From NCBI GenBank assembly GCA_900539525.1, contig UQCM01000003.1, positions 1 through 64,000 on the forward strand: DNA of 64,000 nt. Reading direction: 5' to 3'. The position numbers and the translations under genes were made by a program. Position 1 is the first letter of the stretch. Each line of letters begins with the position of its first letter. Below the pieces are notes generated by a model. That model saw only the letters and a program-made list of their open reading frames with translations. It had not been told where the DNA came from and did no database searches. Origin of the DNA: an uncultured Blautia sp. (GTDB taxonomy: Bacteria > Bacillota > Clostridia > Lachnospirales > Lachnospiraceae). Below, piece after piece: positions 1 to 9,090 of the stretch.

Positions 1-30
1 ATGCATCATATCTGTGCATCGCGAAGCGTG

Positions 31-55
31 TTACTGGTCACGGAGTGAACAGTTA
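31..55. repeat. Palindromic repeat A, copy 1
   Basis: A 25-bp imperfect palindrome: arm TTACTGGTCAC, centre GGA, arm GTGAACAGTTA. It lies 27 bp before the YfhO gene start. Similar copies are at 29973, 40751, 49588, 54673 and 62223. The eight bases before it (GAAGCGTG) are also found beside the 54673 copy, so the repeat unit is longer than the palindrome. Function unknown. Confidence 0.8.
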
Positions 56-82
56 GCGAAATTTAAAAGGAGAACGATTGTA

Positions 83-2728
83 ATGAAAAAGCTCAGCAAA
101 AATACAAAAGCTCTGTTGATCCTGTGGCTTCTGATCCTGGTAAGCTGCGTGGTGATCTTCCGGCATTTTCTCTTTGGAAATGCTTTTGCTGTCTTTAAGG
201 ATGTAGGAGCAGATACCCTTCAGCAGTATCTGATGCAGTATGATTCTATCATCAATGCCATCAGGGACGGGAATCTTTCCCTCTGGGACTTTACCAACGG
301 TTTCGGTACCAGTGTATACGCACTGAATCTGTTTCATCCTCTGCTCTTTTTACTGTATCTGGCAGGAGCTGTAACAGGACCGCAGCATCTCCCTGCACTG
401 ATGGTCTATTTTGAGATCTTCCAGATCTTTCTTGCATCCACTGTCATGTTCTTTTATCTGGGAGAATTCGGGCTTTCTGAAAAAACACGCGTGACCGGAG
501 CATATCTCTACGGTTTCAACGGATATCTTCTGGTATGGGGGCAGCATTATCAGTTCGGACTCTTTGTGATCCTTCTTCCTCTTTTACTGCTGCTGGCAGA
601 GCGTGCAGTCAAAAAACAGAGGTTCAGTTTTCTTCTGTCTCTGGCTGTAAGCGTTACGGTTCTGAGCAGTGTTTATATGGCTTATATGACCCTGCTGACC
701 CTGGGACTTTACCTGCTGTTTCGCATCAGCGTGATGCAGGAGAGCCGGAAGCTGCGTGCAAAGCTCTTTTTGACCAACTGCGGCTCGATCCTTCTGGGAC
801 TTCTCATGATGATGGCGGTATTCCTGCCGTCAGCTCTTTATCTGATGAATATTTCCTCCCGGATGAACAGCAGCCTATCCCTTATTGAGCGTTTTCTTGG
901 AAATCTGAAGCCTTTTGGTGATGCCTTTTATGAAACAGCCTTTTACCGTCTGTTTTCTTCGAACCTGTGCGGCATTTCTTCCAATTACACAGGTGATGTG
1001 AATTATTATGAAGCACCGGTACTGTTTATCAGCGTGCTTTTCGTGATCCTGTTCTTCCAGTATCTGTTTACGATCCACAGACAGGAAACCGGCAGAAAAC
1101 AAAAGGCGGCACAATACCTCGCTGTGGCGCTCTCTCTGTTCTTTATTCTGATACAGGCGGGCAGCATGATCTTCAACGCATTTGTCCAGGCTTTTTCCAG
1201 ACATACCTTTGTATTCATGCCCTTTGCCGCGCTTCTCATGGCATTTACCATTGAGCAGGTCTTAGAAAGAAAAATCATCAGCTTCGCAGGAATCGGCATC
1301 TCTTCTGCTCTGTTTGTGATTCTCTTTCTGAACAATCCCGGAACTGCCCAGGCATCCACATGGCTGATCTGCCTGCTGGGTTTCCTGATGACCGCCGTTC
1401 TGCTTCTGGGATATCAGAGGAAATTTCCTGTTTCTTCTGCCCTTGCCTGTGCACTTCTGACGGGCCTTGTCATGGTAAATATGATTTATGACAGCTATCA
1501 TGCCTACAATGGACGTGACGTATTGTGCAGGGATGATGCAGAATACTTTGAACAGCTCTATGGCGGGGACATAACAGCGGCTCTTGACTATCTGCGTGAA
1601 ACGGACAGCTCCTTCTATCGGGTGGAAAAGGACTACGATGCCGGAAGCTATTGCATGGACGCTCTGGCGCAGAATTATTTCGGAGTAAGCACCTACAATT
1701 CCGCACCGAATAAAAACGTGGTGAAATTCATCCGTAAGCTCTGGCCGGGACTTCGAAGACTCACGCCGTCGATGTTCAGCTACCGCCAGACAGTCTATGA
1801 TGCAGAGCTTGCCTCTCTGGTAAATATCAAATACCTTCTCTCCCATAATCCGTCCCTGGATGTGGACGGTTTTTCGCTGGAAAAGCAGTTCGGTACTGTT
1901 TACATTTACCGGAACAGAAACACAGAGTCCATCGGCAAATTCTACACACGCACGATTTCCGAAGAGCAGATGCCATCGAACACCGCCTCCCTGGACATGG
2001 ACCGCTTCCTTACAGAGAATCTCATTCTTGAGGAGGAAGGAAGCTTAAGTGCCTCTGCCCTTGAGGATTACCGGCTGGAACTCATTGATTACGGGATAAA
2101 GAATCAGAAATTTTCCGGCACACAGGAGGTGACGATTCCTGTGGAGCGCGACAGGCTGTATGACTATGACAGAGTATATGTTGACTTCACGATCGCCTTT
2201 GATTCCCCTTCTGTGGCATCGATCACCCTGAGTGATTCCTCCTGCCATTACGTCACAACATCCAGAAACAGCAATAAGGTTCATGTGCGCCTCCGACTCC
2301 CCAGAAGAACCTGCCATGAGATCCGTATCCGTTCCACAGCCGGAACCTTCAGCGGAAAAGTAAAAAACATCCGGTTCTACGGTGCTGCTTCCGTATCTGC
2401 AGCTGAAACGGGTGCTGAAGTAGATTTCTCAACCCCCGGACGCGACACGAGAGTGGACGGAACGGTCACAAATACAGTAGACGGTACCCTGATGGTAAGC
2501 ATCCCGTATGAGGATGGATGGTACGCCACCGTCGATGGACGGGAGACTGAGATCCTTCGTGCAGATTATGGATTTATGGCACTGAAGCTCCCTGCGGGAA
2601 AACATGAGATCACCTTCGAATATCACGCTCCGGGACTTAATACCGGTATTCTGCTGAGTCTGATCGGATGGGCAGTATTTCTTGCCGGAGCTGCTCTGAG
2701 ACAATATCAGCTGCACAAAAAACATTAA
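83..2728 (+). CDS. yfhO: YfhO-family membrane glycosyltransferase
   Basis: An 881-residue multi-spanning membrane protein of the YfhO family. YfhO-type proteins are GT-C fold enzymes that take a sugar from undecaprenyl phosphate and add it to teichoic acid or another wall glycan outside the membrane. Visible are about a dozen hydrophobic segments over residues 10-480, a first outer loop with GADTLQQY whose Asp is the likely catalytic residue, a long extracellular part, and the family's C-terminal beta domain (IPYEDGWYATVDG, from about residue 807) followed by a last membrane helix and basic tail. ATG 83 is chosen because AAGGAG at 67-72 precedes it; an upstream in-frame start would read through repeat A. 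It converges on the 2835 gene across a strong shared terminator. The sugar and acceptor cannot be read from sequence. Confidence 0.88.
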   Translation: MKKLSKNTKALLILWLLILVSCVVIFRHFLFGNAFAVFKDVGADTLQQYLMQYDSIINAIRDGNLSLWDFTNGFGTSVYALNLFHPLLFLLYLAGAVTGPQHLPALMVYFEIFQIFLASTVMFFYLGEFGLSEKTRVTGAYLYGFNGYLLVWGQHYQFGLFVILLPLLLLLAERAVKKQRFSFLLSLAVSVTVLSSVYMAYMTLLTLGLYLLFRISVMQESRKLRAKLFLTNCGSILLGLLMMMAVFLPSALYLMNISSRMNSSLSLIERFLGNLKPFGDAFYETAFYRLFSSNLCGISSNYTGDVNYYEAPVLFISVLFVILFFQYLFTIHRQETGRKQKAAQYLAVALSLFFILIQAGSMIFNAFVQAFSRHTFVFMPFAALLMAFTIEQVLERKIISFAGIGISSALFVILFLNNPGTAQASTWLICLLGFLMTAVLLLGYQRKFPVSSALACALLTGLVMVNMIYDSYHAYNGRDVLCRDDAEYFEQLYGGDITAALDYLRETDSSFYRVEKDYDAGSYCMDALAQNYFGVSTYNSAPNKNVVKFIRKLWPGLRRLTPSMFSYRQTVYDAELASLVNIKYLLSHNPSLDVDGFSLEKQFGTVYIYRNRNTESIGKFYTRTISEEQMPSNTASLDMDRFLTENLILEEEGSLSASALEDYRLELIDYGIKNQKFSGTQEVTIPVERDRLYDYDRVYVDFTIAFDSPSVASITLSDSSCHYVTTSRNSNKVHVRLRLPRRTCHEIRIRSTAGTFSGKVKNIRFYGAASVSAAETGAEVDFSTPGRDTRVDGTVTNTVDGTLMVSIPYEDGWYATVDGRETEILRADYGFMALKLPAGKHEITFEYHAPGLNTGILLSLIGWAVFLAGAALRQYQLHKKH

Positions 2729-2736
2729 TGCTCTGT

Positions 2737-2761
2737 AAAGCGGACATTCTCATTCCGCTTT
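2737..2761 (+). other. Small hairpin after yfhO
   Basis: AAAGCGGA and TCCGCTTT form an 8-bp stem with a 9-base loop just after the yfhO stop codon. There is no T-run, so it may protect the mRNA 3' end or help the strong terminator that follows. Confidence 0.4.
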
Positions 2762-2782
2762 GCCACATGCCCATGAAAAGAC

Positions 2783-2835
2783 AAAACGTGTGCCGCCGGA
2801 ATATGAATGAAACATATTCCGGCGGCACACGTTTT
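2783..2835. terminator. Strong bidirectional terminator
   Basis: A perfect 23-bp stem (2783-2805 with 2813-2835) and a 7-base loop. It runs into TTTTTA on the plus strand and TTTTGTCTTTTC on the minus strand, so it can end both yfhO and the opposite operon. The last stem base is the first base of the minus-strand gene's stop codon. Confidence 0.92.
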
Positions 2836-5501
2836 TATCTTTTCATGATCTTTTTTAATGTCTCTTTAAATGGAATATTCGCATCGGATATTTTCCTGGC
2901 CACCTTATAGGAAGTCGTTCCCTTCAGCATTTCCATGGATGCGGCAAGCCGCTTATTCTCTTCACGCAGCATATTCAGGGACGCTACTCTTCCCTTTCCT
3001 CTCACGTGAGGATTTCCAAGCGCCAGCCCCTGGAAGATAAAGTCAAAATCAATCCCTGCATCCGTATGGGACACCGGATGCTTTTCTGTAAGATTCCGGT
3101 AAAACTCACGGTATTCCCCGCACATCTCTTCGACCGTCCTGAGTGAGAGTCTCTCTGTGATCTTCCGCTTTTCCTTCAGTTCCTGCGGATGCTGACTGAT
3201 GTGATGAAGAAGCGTAAGCAACTCCTCCGGCTTCGTATCCACATCAACGACCCATCCGGCGCCTGTCCTGCGGATACGCTCACCCACAGCACCGATATCC
3301 GCTCCGATCACAGGAATGCCGCAGAGCCATGCTTCCGAAACCGTATAGCAGAAGGTCTCCGCCCAGGTGGGCATGATACAGATCACGTCGATTTTGCTGG
3401 ACTTCAGCAGTTCAAAAATATCGTCTTTCTCATATACATTACTGAAATAGGTATGAGGTCGGCCCTCCAGCCGGTTCAGGCAGTCATCACCGATCGCTCC
3501 CATTACAAACCAGTTGATCCTGTCTGTCTCCATCTGGAGCAGTTCATAGACCAGGCGGCTGCCCTTCGCCGGAACCATTCCGCCGATAAAAGCTACATTC
3601 AGTCTTCCCGGTTCTCCCTGCTCTGCACGGTAGTTTCCGCTGTAGCACTTTCCATCTGTGTAGTAATGTCCCTGAACCTCCAGGATGATTCGCAGCTTAC
3701 ACTTTCCCTCCGCCATATCCGGTATGGAAAAGACCGTATGGATCCCGCACCAGAGCACACACGGAAGTCCGGTACTGTTGACCACATCCGGCCTTGCCTT
3801 CTTCTGCAGAGGAACATGGAACACCTGGTCTGCAGCATCCGTCACTTCCAGGTAGAGCTTTACCTCCCGGTTATCCGCTTTCGCGTAATAGGCCCATCCC
3901 GTCACATAGTTAAATCCTCTCTTCGTTCCCGGTACCTGATCCAGATGTGTTTTTACATCCTTCGTTTTTTCGATTTCACCCTTTAATGCGATCGAATGTT
4001 TCTCATTTTTCACCAGATCCGAGCCATGGGGAATGACCATCGCTTTTCTCTCCAGGGACGGGAAAACATCCATAACCACCTGTCTGGCACTTTCTGAAGG
4101 AAAGATCAGCCGTTCGCTAAGACTCAGTGCCCTTTCGTTTTCTCTTCGCCACTTCTCGATATAAGATACCTGTCCTGCAAATCCGCATGTCCGGTTCAGA
4201 CAGGATACACACGCCCGTTTCTTCTGATCCGGACAGAATCTTCCCTCTGCATTCAGAAGCTTCACAGTCGGACAGGCATAATAGTAGTCATGAAGGGTGG
4301 CCACCACAGGAATCCCCAGTCTGTCAGCCACTGTATAAATATCAAGCGACAGGTCCTGTGTATGATGCACATGGATCAGATCGATGGAAAATGCACGAAG
4401 CACCTGCTCATAGATCCCTGCCAGTTCCTCATCATAGAAAACAGGAAAATCCTCCGCCTCACCGATATAGAATTTCAGCGAAATCTCGTCTTTCGCCGTG
4501 TAAGCCGTCACACGCAGGCAGTCCACATCCCGCGCCGCCACAAAGATATTGTACTCATTTCGCAGATGCAGCATCAGATCACGGACGTGAAGCTGCGTGC
4601 CTCCGATATTATTAAAGGCCTCCGTCTGGAAATCCAGATGCAGAAGGTATAAGATGTTTTTATGCCCGTTAAAGAGCTTCGTATACATCTCAATGTTGTC
4701 CCGGATCTCCTGATCCGGATTCTCCATACAGTAAAGATGGTTTTTCTTCATCTGCACCGGATAGCGATCCTCCAGGATCGTATTGTGGGCATCGCACAGT
4801 GCCTGCTTTTCCGCTGTATCAAAGGATGCGGTTCCCTTATGGAAAATAAAGGTGTCATCACACATGACGTGGCGATAACCAAGCTGTTCACAGCGGTTGC
4901 AGAAATCATTTTCCTCCCCGTACCCTCTCCCGAAGGTTTCCGCATCGAAAAGCCCCACTTCCTCGATCACATGCTGCTTGATATACATGCAGAATCCCAC
5001 CGCAACGGTGATCCTAGGATAGCGGTGCAGGCTGCAGCGCTCGATCAGTGCCGCATATTCATCAACTGTCACATTCTCCGGCACCGGATTGTCCTGACAC
5101 ATGACAGGCACTGAACAGAGTGTGGCACTGTTGGAAAGCGGTGTCACCGTTGCCGTCCGTACAGAACGATAGGCACATGCCTGAATCTTCTCCACCCAGT
5201 TTTTCGTGACGATCGTATCCGCATTCAGCAGTATGACATCTCTGTCCGAGTATGTCATTCCTTTATTCACATTGGCAGAGAACCCCTGGTTCTTCTCATT
5301 GTGCAGAACCACGATGTTCGCCTCCGCCTGGGCATCCAGGAACGGACGGATGCGTTCATCCGGGCTGCAGTCATTGATCAGAATGACCCTGTTTCGCTCC
5401 AGATCCGTATATTTACGGATGCTCTCCATGCATAACTGTATATCATCATATCCATTGTACACCGGAATCACAATGTCAATGGCATCTCCATTTCGATTCA
5501 T
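2835..5501 (-). CDS. Two-domain glycosyltransferase (GT2 + GT4)
   Basis: An 888-residue cytoplasmic enzyme with two glycosyltransferase modules. Residues 8-260 are GT2: IDIVIPVYNG at the start, an NAD motif at 93-95 in the metal-binding position, then GEENDF. From about 285 on it is GT4, with GGTQLHVRDL, HDYYYACPT and the EX7E motif in ETFCYTVSEAW. The GT4 half contains an extra segment (about 520-650) that looks like a beta-sandwich, possibly glycan-binding. The C-terminal 50 residues are charged and helical with SYKVARKI, a tail also seen on GT2 enzymes at 52179 and 53394. It is the last gene of the Wzm-Wzt-methyltransferase operon, so it probably builds the chain exported there. Two linkages by one protein is inferred. 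RBS GGAGGAA before ATG 5501. Confidence 0.85.
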   Translation of the reverse strand: MNRNGDAIDIVIPVYNGYDDIQLCMESIRKYTDLERNRVILINDCSPDERIRPFLDAQAEANIVVLHNEKNQGFSANVNKGMTYSDRDVILLNADTIVTKNWVEKIQACAYRSVRTATVTPLSNSATLCSVPVMCQDNPVPENVTVDEYAALIERCSLHRYPRITVAVGFCMYIKQHVIEEVGLFDAETFGRGYGEENDFCNRCEQLGYRHVMCDDTFIFHKGTASFDTAEKQALCDAHNTILEDRYPVQMKKNHLYCMENPDQEIRDNIEMYTKLFNGHKNILYLLHLDFQTEAFNNIGGTQLHVRDLMLHLRNEYNIFVAARDVDCLRVTAYTAKDEISLKFYIGEAEDFPVFYDEELAGIYEQVLRAFSIDLIHVHHTQDLSLDIYTVADRLGIPVVATLHDYYYACPTVKLLNAEGRFCPDQKKRACVSCLNRTCGFAGQVSYIEKWRRENERALSLSERLIFPSESARQVVMDVFPSLERKAMVIPHGSDLVKNEKHSIALKGEIEKTKDVKTHLDQVPGTKRGFNYVTGWAYYAKADNREVKLYLEVTDAADQVFHVPLQKKARPDVVNSTGLPCVLWCGIHTVFSIPDMAEGKCKLRIILEVQGHYYTDGKCYSGNYRAEQGEPGRLNVAFIGGMVPAKGSRLVYELLQMETDRINWFVMGAIGDDCLNRLEGRPHTYFSNVYEKDDIFELLKSSKIDVICIMPTWAETFCYTVSEAWLCGIPVIGADIGAVGERIRRTGAGWVVDVDTKPEELLTLLHHISQHPQELKEKRKITERLSLRTVEEMCGEYREFYRNLTEKHPVSHTDAGIDFDFIFQGLALGNPHVRGKGRVASLNMLREENKRLAASMEMLKGTTSYKVARKISDANIPFKETLKKIMKR

Positions 5502-5599
5502 AGACTTCCTCCTGCGCCGGACATACTCTGTATGTTCAACAGATCTTTCCTTATTCCCTCAAAATACATTTCTGGTAACTGTTCAGGACTCATTTCTGA

Positions 5600-7663
5600 C
5601 TATTTCCAGAATTTCCAGCGCCTTCCCGCTTTTTCTGACATCTGCTGGTATCTTTGTAATGCCCAGTCCTTATCCTTCACTTCTACCGTGCCGGAAATAT
5701 GAAGAATCTCCGGGCATCCTCCCTTGATCTCCACCTGATAGACAGGATCTGCTGTCAGGAATACATCTCTTCCGTTCTCCCGTCCGGCGGCGTTCGCCGG
5801 AGTGAGTGTGGCTTCCAGCGCACGCAGTTCACAGATACACGGTCTTCCCTCCAGCGGGTCGAAACGCAGTGCATGTACGCTTTTTCCCTCCGGAAGACGA
5901 AGAGCCAGCTTCAGTTTTCCTCCTGCCAGCTTTGTTCTTACCTTGACCGTCTCTGCCTCGGAAAAACCGTTTCCCGTATCCAGATACAGGGTGCTGTCCA
6001 GATAGGTCTCCTGGATCCTCCGGGTACGCATCTCCTCCAGGCTCACACCTGCTGCCGGTACATCATAGGCTGCCAGCCCGTTTGCCTTTACATATTCCTT
6101 TTCAAAATGGGTCGCCCATTTCCAGAAAATCTCTGCTGCTGTTTCATCGATTCCGTACTCTGCGAGAAAATCAGACTTTGCAAGCTGCTCCTCAAACCAT
6201 GGCGCATTCGTATAAATCTCATTGATCGTCCTCCAGATGATAAAAGCTGCCGGAACCGGGAAATCAAATACCCACTCGCCGTCAATCACGGACAACCCCT
6301 CCCCGTCCCAGAAGATATTATCCAGGATCAGGTCAATATTCGCCGGTCGTACACAGACACAGGTCTTTGCCAGCACGGCGTCACCGAACACCTTCCGGAA
6401 GTCCCGGGAGGATTTCTCCATCTCATCTACCCTGTCAGCCATACAGAAGTCATATACGAGCCGTACCAGCTCACGGACACGCTCCGGCCTGTGCTCATGG
6501 ATAGCAAGGTTTGCCTCATACCCCAGACTGCTGCCGGTCAGGTACGGATAACGGATACCATCCTCCCGGCAGCTGCCGGCAAGCAGTTTCATCCTTCCGG
6601 CACCTGCACATCTGACTTCTGACTCATGCATCCGCCTCAGATGGTCTTTCGCCTGCTCTGTCAGCGCACTTTTTGTCACCTGCAGCTCTCCGGACACACG
6701 CTCGATCACAGTTGCGATGGCAAACTCCCTGTCACGGTCACGGTTCAGCTTCGCATACGTGATCTCACGATTTCTCCGGATCGGATTCTTACTCATCTCG
6801 ATCAGAAAGGAGTTCGCAAAAGTATCCATCACGCCTTCCTCACGGAGTGTCTCTGCCATCTCCAGCTCCGGAAACAGTTCAAAACGGTTTTCTGTAAAGT
6901 TCCAGCTCTTTCTCCCGTATTTCTGGCTCACCAGTGTCTCATCCGTAAAGATTTCACACGGAAATTTATAGTCCGGATATGGATAATAGAATTTGTAATA
7001 TGGAAATCCACAGCTTCGCATCAGCTTTTTCCACTCTGCCTTTGAAAATGTCCGCACAGAATGATTTCCCGGATAGTTTTTCAGTCCGTCCATATATGCG
7101 TTTGTATGATCCTCCGGTGCCCCGGCGAAATATTTCAGACCCAGACGGTTCTCAATGGCAATCAGCAGAACTCCCTCGGGTTTCAAAAATCCTGAAATAT
7201 AAGATAAAAAGCTTTCGCAGGGCTTTTCCCCCTCCGTAAAGCTCATCGCATATTCGAACACACCGTTTAAGACAATGTAGTCAAATTTTTCAGGAAATAC
7301 CATGTCATTTAAGTTTCCTGCCATGATCTCCAGATTCTCTTTCTCTCCGTGTCTGGCAAGATTGATCTCTGCTCTTCTCCTGGAAAGCTCCACGGATATC
7401 ACTTTTTTCACCCGGTCACAGAGCAGACCGCTGATCGCTCCACAGCCTGAGCCGATTTCCAGACAGGTTCCTTCTTTATCAAAGGGATACCAGTTCAGGA
7501 TGTTTTCCCGCACGGCCGACAGGTGATAAAGTACAGGAAATTCCACGCTTTCAAGGTCTTTCAGAGACTTTCCCTCACGGGCAATTCTCAGGATATCCTC
7601 CTCAATGTCACCATCGGAGTAGTGGTTTTCACCGCTGTAATAATCTAAGTTTAACTTTGCCAT
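5600..7663 (-). CDS. Methyltransferase-kinase fusion, possible chain terminator
   Basis: A 687-residue protein. The N-terminal part is a class I SAM methyltransferase (CLEIGSGCG at 67-75, acidic end of strand 2 at VELS, then YIVLNGVFEY). Residues about 300-490 resemble a small-molecule or protein-kinase-like fold: NIDLILDN gives D445-x4-N450 like the catalytic loop, and IDGEW gives D462/E464 like the metal-binding site. The last 100 residues look beta-rich. The architecture and position beside a Wzt with a C-terminal binding domain recall WbdD, which caps E. coli O9a chains with phosphate and methyl. Capping here is inferred from architecture and context; no close homology was tested. RBS AAGGAG before ATG 7663. 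Confidence 0.75.
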   Translation of the reverse strand: MAKLNLDYYSGENHYSDGDIEEDILRIAREGKSLKDLESVEFPVLYHLSAVRENILNWYPFDKEGTCLEIGSGCGAISGLLCDRVKKVISVELSRRRAEINLARHGEKENLEIMAGNLNDMVFPEKFDYIVLNGVFEYAMSFTEGEKPCESFLSYISGFLKPEGVLLIAIENRLGLKYFAGAPEDHTNAYMDGLKNYPGNHSVRTFSKAEWKKLMRSCGFPYYKFYYPYPDYKFPCEIFTDETLVSQKYGRKSWNFTENRFELFPELEMAETLREEGVMDTFANSFLIEMSKNPIRRNREITYAKLNRDRDREFAIATVIERVSGELQVTKSALTEQAKDHLRRMHESEVRCAGAGRMKLLAGSCREDGIRYPYLTGSSLGYEANLAIHEHRPERVRELVRLVYDFCMADRVDEMEKSSRDFRKVFGDAVLAKTCVCVRPANIDLILDNIFWDGEGLSVIDGEWVFDFPVPAAFIIWRTINEIYTNAPWFEEQLAKSDFLAEYGIDETAAEIFWKWATHFEKEYVKANGLAAYDVPAAGVSLEEMRTRRIQETYLDSTLYLDTGNGFSEAETVKVRTKLAGGKLKLALRLPEGKSVHALRFDPLEGRPCICELRALEATLTPANAAGRENGRDVFLTADPVYQVEIKGGCPEILHISGTVEVKDKDWALQRYQQMSEKAGRRWKFWK

Positions 7664-7697
7664 AGATGCTCCTTGTTCTTAATTCTTCCATTCACTA

Positions 7698-7769
7698 TAA
7701 CTATTCAGAGTCCATTCGCAAAACCGCCCCTCCCGGACTTTCCTTTTGCTCATGTACGGCTCTGAACCG
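7698..7769. repeat. Nested-hairpin repeat B, copy 1
   Basis: About 72 bp filling most of the gap between the Wzt and methyltransferase genes. Outer arms are TAACTATTCAGAG and CTCTGAACCGT; GCAAAA and TTTTGC form an inner pair. The innermost stem is degraded compared with the copy at 19343. Confidence 0.75.
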
Positions 7770-9047
7770 TCAGCATTCATTTACAGTAACCTTCGAATTC
7801 ATGTCATAGTACCCTACCGTGTTCTTATCGGAGATCACTGTGAGGCTGCATACATCGTAGAGTCTGTGAAATACCTGAAATTCCCCGTTCTGATAGCCGG
7901 TACAGCCTAAGGAGACGAGATATTCACCGCCCTGAAGATCCAGACGCTGGGTGAAGGTAACTTCCCGGATATCTCCCGGCTTCATCGGCGAAACATCTGC
8001 CTTTTCGTAGGTGGTGTTGGTTCCTGTCAGCTCGATACCCTGAAGATTTTTGATGGTGAATGCAAAGATCGGTTCTTTTACCTCTGCATGAGCCTGTATC
8101 TTCATGCGCACGGAAAATACCGTTCCTTTCATGAATGTGTTTGTGATCAGTCCGTTTTCATCCAGCATCGCATAATCTATGATTTCCGCACTTTTCTCAC
8201 CGTATTCAATCAGCTCCGGATTTACCTGGACGGACTGCTTCCAGTCTCTTTCTTTACTGACCTTTGTAATGTCATTGGCATCGTCATCGCTCTCCAGCTC
8301 AGAGGGATCGAACTGGTTGACCAGCACTTTTTTGTAGATATCGACCGTTTCCTTCGGGGTTCCCTCAAAGATTTTTTCCCCTTTGTTCAGCAGGATCGCC
8401 CTGTCACAGTATTTGGTGATGCTGCCCAGGTCATGGCTTACGAAGAGGATGGTCTTTCCCTGCTTCTTAAACTCTTCAAACTTGCGGTAGCATTTGGCCT
8501 GGAAGAACACATCTCCAACGGACAGTGCCTCATCTACGATCAAAATCTCGGGATTGATGTTGATGGCCACTGCAAAGGCAAGTCGCACGAACATACCGCT
8601 GGAATAGGACTTTACCGGCTGATGTACAAATTCACCGATATCTGCAAAATCCAGGATATCCTGCATTTTCTCGTCGATCTCACTTCTGGAAAAGCCGATC
8701 ATGGTTCCATTGAGATAGACGTTCTCGATACCGGTATACTCCATGTTAAACCCGGCTCCCAGCTCCAGCAGGGCGGATATCCTTCCATCTACCTGGATTT
8801 CACCGCTGCTGGGAGTCAGTACGCCCGTGATCAGCTTCAGCATAGTGGACTTTCCGGAACCGTTCGTTCCGATGATGCCGACCGTCTCTCCTTTTTTTAC
8901 TTCAAAGTTTATATGATTCAGAGCATAATGCTCCTGATAGCATTTTTTCCTTGTCAGCCCCAGAGATTCCTTCAGCCTGTCCCTGGGATTGTCATACAGT
9001 TTGTAGATTTTTGTGACATCTGTCACCCGGATTGCCGTTTCACTCAT
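7770..9047 (-). CDS. wzt: Polysaccharide ABC exporter ATPase with Wzt-type C-domain
   Basis: A 425-residue nucleotide-binding subunit. The ATPase half (1-245) has Walker A GTNGSGKST near 60-68, signature SSGMFVRL, Walker B ILIVDEALSVGD and the His switch SHDLG. Residues about 275-425 form the beta-sandwich C-terminal domain seen in Wzt proteins that recognise the modified end of an O-polysaccharide. The second ATPase of this window (49626) lacks that domain. It pairs with the permease 43 bp upstream. Start 9047 is preferred over 9065 because AGGAGA lies 9 bases before it. The domain, together with the following methyltransferase-kinase gene, points to export of end-capped chains. Confidence 0.9.
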   Translation of the reverse strand: MSETAIRVTDVTKIYKLYDNPRDRLKESLGLTRKKCYQEHYALNHINFEVKKGETVGIIGTNGSGKSTMLKLITGVLTPSSGEIQVDGRISALLELGAGFNMEYTGIENVYLNGTMIGFSRSEIDEKMQDILDFADIGEFVHQPVKSYSSGMFVRLAFAVAININPEILIVDEALSVGDVFFQAKCYRKFEEFKKQGKTILFVSHDLGSITKYCDRAILLNKGEKIFEGTPKETVDIYKKVLVNQFDPSELESDDDANDITKVSKERDWKQSVQVNPELIEYGEKSAEIIDYAMLDENGLITNTFMKGTVFSVRMKIQAHAEVKEPIFAFTIKNLQGIELTGTNTTYEKADVSPMKPGDIREVTFTQRLDLQGGEYLVSLGCTGYQNGEFQVFHRLYDVCSLTVISDKNTVGYYDMNSKVTVNEC

Positions 9048-9090
9048 TTTCCTGTCTCCTATCATAGGTACTGTTCACCCTGTTCCTCTT

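Noticed and set aside
14..82. Upstream extension of the yfhO frame
   Set aside because: It would translate repeat A and lacks a ribosome site, whereas ATG 83 has AAGGAG and a normal N-terminal membrane helix.
7684..7769. Intrinsic terminator after the Wzt gene
   Set aside because: Repeat B forms the stem but there is no T-run, and the next gene appears to belong to the same operon.
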